Shown: one piece after another, positions 1 to 5,414 of the stretch
Numbering within the stretch: position 1 is the first letter of the stretch
Layout: the number at the start of each line of letters is the position of its first letter
Assembly (NCBI GenBank): GCA_017998585.1
Contig: JAGOCT010000013.1
Coordinates: 1-13,484 of the forward strand
Direction of reading: 5' to 3'
DNA length: 13,484 nucleotides
From: Candidatus Cloacimonadota bacterium
GTDB lineage: Bacteria > Cloacimonadota > Cloacimonadia > Cloacimonadales > WRIO01
The notes under the pieces: model-generated
Database searches by the model: none
What the model was told of the DNA's origin: nothing
The model's input: the letters and a program-made list of their open reading frames with translations, nothing else
Position numbers and translations under genes: made by a program

Positions 1-277
1 TGCTAACACTGTCAGCACTTGAAGGAAGACTTAAAAAACGAAGCAAACATCTTGTATCAATACCGTCATAAGAACCTAAAACTAATTTTGTATTTTCAGT
101 AAATGGTTTAATACTGTCTCCCCATGTATATGAATATTCAAAACATGAATCAGGAATGACGACTTCATATTGGCTGATAGCACTTCCTGGAAAACCGGCG
201 ATTGAATTTTTATTATTACATCCTGTTAAAATGATCAGAAGGCTGAGAACGAAAGCGAATATAATATACTTATTCAT
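1..277 (-). CDS. Putative lipoprotein, N-terminal part (gene runs off the left edge)
   Basis: This is the 5' part of a gene whose 3' end lies outside the window; 92 codons are visible. The N-terminus is a lipoprotein signal peptide: MNK, a hydrophobic stretch, then lipobox LTGC with the lipidated cysteine at residue 20. It should therefore be an exported, membrane-anchored protein. After the cysteine comes a short polar linker. The region around residues 66-82 (LVLGSYDGIDTRCLLRF) resembles the start of DNRLRE-type surface domains, which typically read 'G...D...RxLLRF'; this is a resemblance from memory. The start at 275-277 is preceded on the minus strand by AAAAGGA about 12 nt upstream, a usable but distant ribosome site. 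No -35/-10 pair stands out in the origin spacer upstream. Function unknown; the lipoprotein call is firm, the domain call is weak. Confidence 0.75.
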   Translation of the reverse strand, partial: MNKYIIFAFVLSLLIILTGCNNKNSIAGFPGSAISQYEVVIPDSCFEYSYTWGDSIKPFTENTKLVLGSYDGIDTRCLLRFLSLPSSADSVS

Positions 278-289
278 AATACTAATAAT

Positions 290-346
290 TCCTTTTATAA
301 TTTATTTTTTTAGTAGTAGTATTAGGGGCTGTGTATTTGAGTATAA
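290..346 (-). promoter_or_regulatory. DnaA-trio basal unwinding element (boxes, GC block, trios, AT tract)
   Basis: Read on the minus strand from 346 downwards, the order is: box TTATACTCA (338-346); box AAATACACA (330-338), sharing one base with the first; a GC block GCCCC (325-329); a trio array TAATACTACTACTA (311-324, plus-strand TAG TAG TAG TAT TAG over 311-325); then an A/T-only tract to about 290. The B. subtilis origin has the same order as I recall it: overlapping TTATCCACA and AAATCCACA boxes, a GC-rich block, CTA-type trios (3'-GAT-5' on the strand bound by DnaA) and an AT tract. The polarity relative to dnaA also matches, with trios on the side away from dnaA. Strand opening at 290-325 is inferred. 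Confidence 0.75.
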
Positions 347-404
347 GCTAGTTTTAATAATGCTTAACATCATGTTATTTATAGAGTTAATTGTATAATG
401 ATTA

Positions 405-526
405 TGTGCATAAGTTGTGAGTAAATGAAATAGTTTTAAAAACTTATCCACGCAATTTTTTGAAAATTCAGAATTAAATGACTTATCCACATTTTTACAC
501 ATCTTTTCCTGTGTATATGTGGAAAA
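405..526. repeat. DnaA box cluster downstream of dnaA
   Basis: Seven 9-mers match TTATNCACA with zero or one mismatch: 405-413 (minus, perfect), 416-424 (minus), 444-452 (plus), 483-491 (plus, perfect), 493-501 (plus), 510-518 (minus) and 518-526 (minus). The last two overlap by one base and sit inside an 8-bp inverted repeat (502-509 and 521-528). Orientation changes from minus to plus and back across the cluster. These are the expected double-strand loading sites for DnaA beside the unwinding element. Confidence 0.8.
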
Positions 527-574
527 GACAGTTTGAAATGATTTAACCATAACATTAGCAGTAAAATACGACAT

Positions 575-1903
575 TTATAAGCCTTTTATATCCTTTATCA
601 GTTTTTCGATTTGAATTCTGAGGTCATTATCATCTTTAAACTTGTTTTCAATCATTTTTTTAGCATGTAATACCGTTGTATGATCGTTTCTTTTGTAATA
701 AGTGGCTATATCTTTTAGTGAGATTTGAGGAATCAACAGATTTGATAAATACATGGCTATTTGTCGTGGAAAAGCAATATTTACCTTTCGTGTTTTATCA
801 AGCATCTGAGAGGGACTGATACTGTAGAAATTACATACTTTCTGAAAGATGTTGTCCATGCTGATTTCTTTTAGTTTTTCAGAAATCATATCAGAAAGGA
901 TTTCCTGTGCAGTATATATATCAATACAGTCTGGATTGATATTATTGTAGGAAGAATAAGCCAGAATTCTGATAAGAGAACCTTCAAGTGCTCTGACGTT
1001 GGTTGATATTTTTTCTGCAATAAAATCAATTACTTCATCACTTAATTCAATATGTTCTGCTTCTGCTTTTTTTCTTAAAATGGCAACTCTGGTTTCAAAA
1101 TCAGGGCTCTTTAAATCAGCCAGTAATCCCCATTCAAAACGTGTCACCAATCTGTTTTCAAGATCAGGGATATCTTTGGGCGGGCGATCAGAAGTCATTA
1201 CTATTTGTTTTTTAGCTTCGTAAAGTGCATTAAAAGTATGGAAAAATTCTTCCTGAGATCCTTCTTTTTTAGATAAAAAATGAATATCATCGACTAATAG
1301 AAGGTCTATATTTCTGAATTTATTACGAAAAGCATGCATTTTATTACCACGAATTGCTTCAATCATTTCATTGGTAAATTGCTCGGTAGTAATATAAAAA
1401 ATATTATATCTTTTACCTTCTTCAAGAAGAAAATTACCTATTGCCTGCATTAGATGGGTCTTCCCCATTCCTGATTCTCCATAAATGAAAAGTGGATTGT
1501 ATGTAGTGCCAGGTGATTCTGCTACAGCCATTGATGCGGAGTGTGCAAAATTATTGCTCTTCCCCACTACAAATTCGGTAAAATTATATTTTGGATTAAG
1601 CTTACTGGCAATCAAATTCTGCTGATAGATTTCAGTTTTATTAACATCTCTGTAAGAAGATTGGATATTTTCAGTAAATCTAACCTGATAGATTTTTTTA
1701 TAAATGGCATCTGATATTTCTGATATGGTTTTTGAATAAGTTTTATTCAGATAATCAGCTGCAAATTTTGTTGGTACGTGAATTACCAATGAGTTATCAT
1801 CCATATCAATCAGCTGAGTTTCGCTAAACCAGGTTTTGAAACTCTGAGGATTAATATGTTGTTCTAACTGATCAAGTATATTCTGCCATATATCCTGATC
1901 CAT
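575..1903 (-). CDS. dnaA: Chromosomal replication initiator protein DnaA
   Basis: DnaA is the AAA+ ATPase that binds origin boxes, forms a filament and opens the duplex. All domains are visible in 442 residues, a normal length. Domain I (about 1-75) begins IWQNILDQLEQHINPQSFKT. A short linker follows (about 80-105). Domain III holds Walker A GESGMGKT (142-149), Walker B LLLVDD (201-206), sensor 1 MTSDR (236-240), a box-VII-type RF.WGL (255-260) and sensor 2 NVRALEG (302-308). Domain IV has the helix-turn-helix with LDKTRK, PRQIAMYL and NDHTTVLHAKK (406-416). The usual RDHTT signature reads NDHTT here. The start has AAGGGG 8 nt upstream. The gene stands alone between two DnaA-box spacers, so autoregulation by DnaA is likely. 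dnaN does not follow it. Confidence 0.97.
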   Translation of the reverse strand: MDQDIWQNILDQLEQHINPQSFKTWFSETQLIDMDDNSLVIHVPTKFAADYLNKTYSKTISEISDAIYKKIYQVRFTENIQSSYRDVNKTEIYQQNLIASKLNPKYNFTEFVVGKSNNFAHSASMAVAESPGTTYNPLFIYGESGMGKTHLMQAIGNFLLEEGKRYNIFYITTEQFTNEMIEAIRGNKMHAFRNKFRNIDLLLVDDIHFLSKKEGSQEEFFHTFNALYEAKKQIVMTSDRPPKDIPDLENRLVTRFEWGLLADLKSPDFETRVAILRKKAEAEHIELSDEVIDFIAEKISTNVRALEGSLIRILAYSSYNNINPDCIDIYTAQEILSDMISEKLKEISMDNIFQKVCNFYSISPSQMLDKTRKVNIAFPRQIAMYLSNLLIPQISLKDIATYYKRNDHTTVLHAKKMIENKFKDDNDLRIQIEKLIKDIKGL

Positions 1904-2234
1904 AAATCGAACCCCTTAATTCTTTGATAAATATACAAATAAATAAATCTTTGCATAGTGATTGGTTGATACAGCAAACTCAGGATTAAAACACTGAATT
2001 TGCTTCGACACGCTATGTTAAACTGACACAAATTGAGCATAAAAACCCAATTTTAATCAAAAATAATCTTTGGTTAATATTTGTCAAGACCTGATCAATG
2101 TGGATAAAATTGACCGTTTGTAATGAATGAATCCGTAACTGATTGAAGTATAATAAAATAAGAGAAAATAAAAATATTCACAAAAGTGGATGAAATGTGT
2201 ATAACTTCTTTTTAAATAAGGCATAATAAAATTA
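1904..2234. other. dnaA upstream spacer with second DnaA-box cluster
   Basis: This 331-bp AT-rich region between the PBP4 gene and dnaA holds no convincing gene. It contains two perfect DnaA boxes on the minus strand, TTATCCACA (2099-2107) and TTATACACA (2196-2204), and a one-mismatch box ATATTCACA on the plus strand (2174-2182). A TTGACA hexamer (minus, 2082-2087) lies just downstream of the first perfect box in dnaA's direction. The region can serve both as dnaA's autoregulated promoter and as the second lobe of a bipartite origin. No rho-independent terminator for the PBP4 gene was seen. Confidence 0.65.
2060..2087 (-). promoter_or_regulatory. Candidate dnaA promoter
   Basis: On the minus strand a consensus -35, TTGACA (2082-2087), is followed after 16 nt by TATTTT (2060-2065), a 4/6 match to the -10. 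A perfect DnaA box (2099-2107) sits 11 bp upstream of the -35, where bound DnaA could affect RNA polymerase. The leader would be about 150 nt. The -35 is good and the -10 poor, so the exact start site is uncertain. Confidence 0.3.
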
Positions 2235-3788
2235 TTAATTAAACTTAACAGAATCACTTTGTACCATGACTGTATTTGATTTCATGTTTCGTGAAAAGTT
2301 ACCTAAAATAGTTAGGAATTCGTTGTTAAACTGATAAATCTTATAGCGGTTTGCTTTAATATCATTAGCCAGTATTGTAAAGGTCAGCATTTCATTATCA
2401 CGGGTATGAATATAACCACAGAGGGATTTAACCTCATTAATTGTACCGGTTTTACCTCTTACATTTTTATATAAAGGCTCATATTTCATGACATTTTTTA
2501 ATGTACCATCAATTCCGGCTACAGGAAAGCTATCATAAAAATCATTAAAAACAGGAGATTGACTCATATATTGCAATAAATCAGAAAACTGACGTGGAGT
2601 TGTTTGATCAAGAGGGGAGAGGCCACTACCATCATCTGATACCAGCTGACTTGTATTGATCTGTTTATCTTCAAGAAATGATTTAACAATAGTTTCTGAC
2701 TGTTTTGCATCTTGTTTGATTTTATAACCAAGAGTTAAAAACATCTGGTTAGCCATGAAATTATTACTATTTTTGTTTATTCTTTTCAACAAATGGCTTA
2801 ATTCAGGTGATTCGTAGGTATAAATAGAATGAAGCTTATCTGTAGGGTAAGGAGAATCTGATGTTATTAATTTCCCTTTTATCATTATTTTATTTTTAAT
2901 CAGTGCAGAAAACAACATTGCTGAGGCGTAATCTGCAGGTTTTGGCAGGTTGATTGATGAATGGATTACTTTGTTTTTTCTGATTTTTCCATAAACATAA
3001 ATGATATTTTCATTTGCATCTCTTCTGACGGATATTGAATTTTTTCTGACTTTTGCGGTTACTGCTTTATTGATAATTTTTACACTGCCATTATATGGAT
3101 AAACACTTACTACAGGTGATTTGCCATTTTTTCTGGCACCACTTACTCTGATTGTAACGTAATTTTCATTGATTGAAAATGCAGAGGGAGGAGCTGCATA
3201 ATGAGATTGCTCATAATCAGATTTCCAGCCTTTACCAATGACGGTATTATTAAAAGCCGAATGATCCATCACTACATTTCCTTTAACAACAGTAATACCT
3301 TGTTTTTTGATTTCTAATGCCCAGTGTTTAAATAGTTGATCAATCGTACTGTTAAGATAGTTTTCACTGATTGAAGGATCTCCTTCTGTTTTAATTACTA
3401 AATCACCATTTAGAACACCGTTCAGAACTTGTCCGTCTGCATAAATTTGCGTTTTCCATTTAAAACTGGGTCCTAAGGTTTCCAGGGCAACTGCAGATGG
3501 GAATAATTTTAGATTTGAAGCGGGTACAAAAGGCATATCTTCGTTTTTACTGTATAAAGTTTCATTATTCTGAGTAGAGGTTACTCTGATTCCAAATGTA
3601 TAATGATTAGATTCGTAATGGGTTACTAAACTATCAATATCTTGAATCAGTTTTTCAACAGCAGGGTCTTCAGATTGATTGGCAACAAGATTTTGTTTAA
3701 AAGGATTGAATAATAAAAAGGCACTAATGATTCCAAAACTGATCATTGAAGCGATGGTCAGTTCTTTAAACAATCTTTTATTATTCAT
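2235..3788 (-). CDS. dacB: D-alanyl-D-alanine carboxypeptidase/endopeptidase, PBP4 type (peptidase S13)
   Basis: This is a penicillin-binding protein of the DacB/PBP4 family. The family removes the terminal D-Ala from peptidoglycan stem peptides or cuts cross-links outside the cytoplasmic membrane. The three catalytic motifs are present: SxxK as SNLK (Ser91, Lys94), SxN as SNN (341-343) and KTG (446-448). The family-typical SDDGSGLSPLD segment (384-394) lies between the last two. Residues 11-30 form a hydrophobic export or anchor segment; no lipobox is seen. The 517-residue length suits class C PBPs with an inserted domain between SxxK and SxN. The start has AAAGGAG 4 nt upstream. It is 95 nt after pepD on the same strand, with a strong hairpin between them. 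The last residues are a short polar tail after the S13 core. Confidence 0.92.
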   Translation of the reverse strand: MNNKRLFKELTIASMISFGIISAFLLFNPFKQNLVANQSEDPAVEKLIQDIDSLVTHYESNHYTFGIRVTSTQNNETLYSKNEDMPFVPASNLKLFPSAVALETLGPSFKWKTQIYADGQVLNGVLNGDLVIKTEGDPSISENYLNSTIDQLFKHWALEIKKQGITVVKGNVVMDHSAFNNTVIGKGWKSDYEQSHYAAPPSAFSINENYVTIRVSGARKNGKSPVVSVYPYNGSVKIINKAVTAKVRKNSISVRRDANENIIYVYGKIRKNKVIHSSINLPKPADYASAMLFSALIKNKIMIKGKLITSDSPYPTDKLHSIYTYESPELSHLLKRINKNSNNFMANQMFLTLGYKIKQDAKQSETIVKSFLEDKQINTSQLVSDDGSGLSPLDQTTPRQFSDLLQYMSQSPVFNDFYDSFPVAGIDGTLKNVMKYEPLYKNVRGKTGTINEVKSLCGYIHTRDNEMLTFTILANDIKANRYKIYQFNNEFLTILGNFSRNMKSNTVMVQSDSVKFN

Positions 3789-3812
3789 CTGTCTCCTTTA
3801 CTGGTAGAACAT

Positions 3813-3844
3813 CCTGGCTTACCGTGTGTTTGTCGGAAGCCAGG
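3813..3844 (-). other. Strong stem-loop in the pepD-dacB spacer
   Basis: Perfect 8-bp arms CCTGGCTT (3813-3820) and AAGCCAGG (3837-3844) extend by CCG/CGG past a single bulged A, giving an 11-bp GC-rich stem with a 9-nt loop. It lies in the pepD-to-dacB direction, ending 24 nt before the dacB start and just upstream of its ribosome site. No U-run follows on the minus strand, so it is not a textbook terminator. It could be a partial terminator, an mRNA-stabilising or processing stem, or a protein site. Confidence 0.55.
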
Positions 3845-3883
3845 TCTTCAATAAAAAACTATTTTTTGAAATTATGTTCAAAA

Positions 3884-5350
3884 TTAAAATGATTTTAATA
3901 ATTCAGTTAGAAAATGCATTGTTTTTTCAACAGAAATCATTTCCATACGTTCTTCAGGACTATGGGGGGTTCTGATGTTAGGTCCCATAGAAATCATATC
4001 CATACCTTCGTGTTTTGCGCCAATAATTCCACATTCGAGTCCAGCGTGAATGACATTGATTTTAGGTTTAACCTGATTTAATCGTTCATAGACTTCTTCG
4101 CATTTTTTTAACAGAGGTGAATTCCAGTTTGGTTGCCATGAAGGATATCCATTTCCTGATTCAACTTTTGCACCTGCCAGTCTGGCAACGCTTTCAATTT
4201 TTTGGGTGATGTAATCATTTCTGGAAGCTGAAGAACTGCGCTGGCTGGTCAGAATGAGCAGTTTCTGATTTTCAATTTTAACGATCGCAAGATTGTTTGA
4301 AGTTTCAACCAGTTCCGGATTTGAAGGAGATAAGAAAGCAACGCCATGGGGGAGAGCCATGAGTAATTGTATAATTTTACAGGTATCTTGTTCGTCGATT
4401 ACTGTACAGTCGCATTGATTGTTATTTTCAGAGCAAGCGCAAACAGGTTCATCAAATGAAATACTCATATTTTTTTCAGTTTCCTGGAATTCTTTAATGA
4501 GTACATTGGCAAAATCTGTAAATTGTTTCATCATCAAATCAAAACTCTCCGGTTTAACAGAAATTTTTGCACAGGCATCTCTTGGGATGGCATTGTGTGC
4601 TAATCCGGCTTTGATATCTACCAGTCTGAAAGCTTCAACAGCGAAGAGATGATTTAAGAGCCGAGCCATTAACTGAATAGCATTCGCTCTGTTCTGATTG
4701 ATTTCCATTCCGGAATGTCCGCCGGTTAAACCGCTTATATTAATTTCTATATGTCGGCATTCCTTACAGTTAACAAAATGCAAAGGCAATTCAATATGAG
4801 TATCTTTACCTCCTGCACAGCCAATTGTAAATTCACCTTCTTCTTCTGAATCCAGATTTAAAAGGATTTTTCCTTTTAAAGTGCCTGGTTTCAGGAAATT
4901 GGCACCTGTCAGTCCTCTCTCTTCGTCAACGGTAAACAAGAGTTCCAAAGGAGGATGATCTAAGGATTGATCTTCTGCTATAGCCATAGCCATTGCGATG
5001 GCTATCCCATTATCAGCACCAAGAGTTGTATGTTTTGCTTTCATCCAGCCATTTTCAATATAAGTCTGAATAGGGTCTTTTAAAAAATCATGATCAGAAG
5101 CAGCATCTTTTACACATACCATATCCATATGACCTTGAAGAACGATTGGACTTTGGTTTTTTACAGTGCCCTTTCCAGGTACCTGTATAATAACATTTCC
5201 CACTTCGTCTTGTTGATAATCATACTGATGATTTTTAGCCCACTGAATTAACCATTGACCGATTTCTTTTTCATTACCGGAACCATGTGGTATATTACAT
5301 ATATCATAAAAACGCATGATTGCGTTATCGCTGAGAGTTTGAATAGACAT
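3884..5350 (-). CDS. pepD: Aminoacyl-histidine dipeptidase (PepD/peptidase M20C)
   Basis: This is a cytoplasmic dizinc dipeptidase of the PepD family, which hydrolyses Xaa-His and other dipeptides. From the chosen start the protein is 488 residues, close to E. coli PepD. Metal ligands and catalytic residues are visible: HMD gives His74 and catalytic Asp76, LGADNG gives Asp113, DEERG gives general base Glu143 and ligand Glu144, LDSEEEGE gives Asp167, and TPHSPEER gives His463. Their spacing follows the known PepD set at a near-constant offset. The lid-domain motif GGHSG is present. The frame stays open 19 codons further upstream, but ATG at 5348-5350 has AAAAGGAGT just before it and starts MSIQTLSDN, so I use it. 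It lies 64 nt after the solenoid gene. Role: use of imported peptides for amino-acid supply or fermentation. Confidence 0.95.
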   Translation of the reverse strand: MSIQTLSDNAIMRFYDICNIPHGSGNEKEIGQWLIQWAKNHQYDYQQDEVGNVIIQVPGKGTVKNQSPIVLQGHMDMVCVKDAASDHDFLKDPIQTYIENGWMKAKHTTLGADNGIAIAMAMAIAEDQSLDHPPLELLFTVDEERGLTGANFLKPGTLKGKILLNLDSEEEGEFTIGCAGGKDTHIELPLHFVNCKECRHIEINISGLTGGHSGMEINQNRANAIQLMARLLNHLFAVEAFRLVDIKAGLAHNAIPRDACAKISVKPESFDLMMKQFTDFANVLIKEFQETEKNMSISFDEPVCACSENNNQCDCTVIDEQDTCKIIQLLMALPHGVAFLSPSNPELVETSNNLAIVKIENQKLLILTSQRSSSASRNDYITQKIESVARLAGAKVESGNGYPSWQPNWNSPLLKKCEEVYERLNQVKPKINVIHAGLECGIIGAKHEGMDMISMGPNIRTPHSPEERMEMISVEKTMHFLTELLKSF

Positions 5351-5414
5351 ATTTACTCCTTTTATTTGATTTTGAGTCATTCTAAAATATAAAGTCAATC
5401 TTGGCAAGCAGTTT

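Larger units (their letters stand above)
278..574. other. oriC: Probable chromosomal replication origin (oriC), dnaA-downstream part
   Basis: This 297-bp spacer between dnaA and the lipoprotein gene is very AT-rich and packed with DnaA boxes (consensus TTATNCACA). Perfect matches are TTATGCACA (405-413, minus) and TTATCCACA (483-491, plus). One-mismatch boxes are at 338-346 (minus), 416-424 (minus), 444-452 (plus), 493-501 (plus), 510-518 (minus) and 518-526 (minus). The dnaA-distal end carries an unwinding module, listed separately. Position next to dnaA, box density and the unwinding motif together support oriC. In several bacteria, including B. subtilis, duplex unwinding takes place just downstream of dnaA, as inferred here. 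An open frame of 90 codons crosses the region but is not treated as a gene. Confidence 0.8.

Noticed and set aside
156..398. 80-codon plus-strand frame
   Set aside because: It is antisense to the lipoprotein signal peptide and continues into the origin spacer. The hydrophobic stretch comes from AT-rich sequence.
302..574. 90-codon minus-strand frame starting right at the dnaA stop
   Set aside because: It runs through the DnaA boxes and unwinding element, its residues mirror box codons, and there is no ribosome site independent of the dnaA end. It is origin DNA, not a credible gene.
3854..3868. A-run/T-run mini hairpin after pepD (AAAAAA, CTA, TTTTTT)
   Set aside because: It consists only of A-T pairs with a 3-nt loop and is too weak to call a terminator.
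5351..5407. 19-codon N-terminal extension of pepD
   Set aside because: The downstream ATG at 5348-5350 has a strong AAAAGGAGT site and gives the family-typical N-terminus; the extension lacks one.
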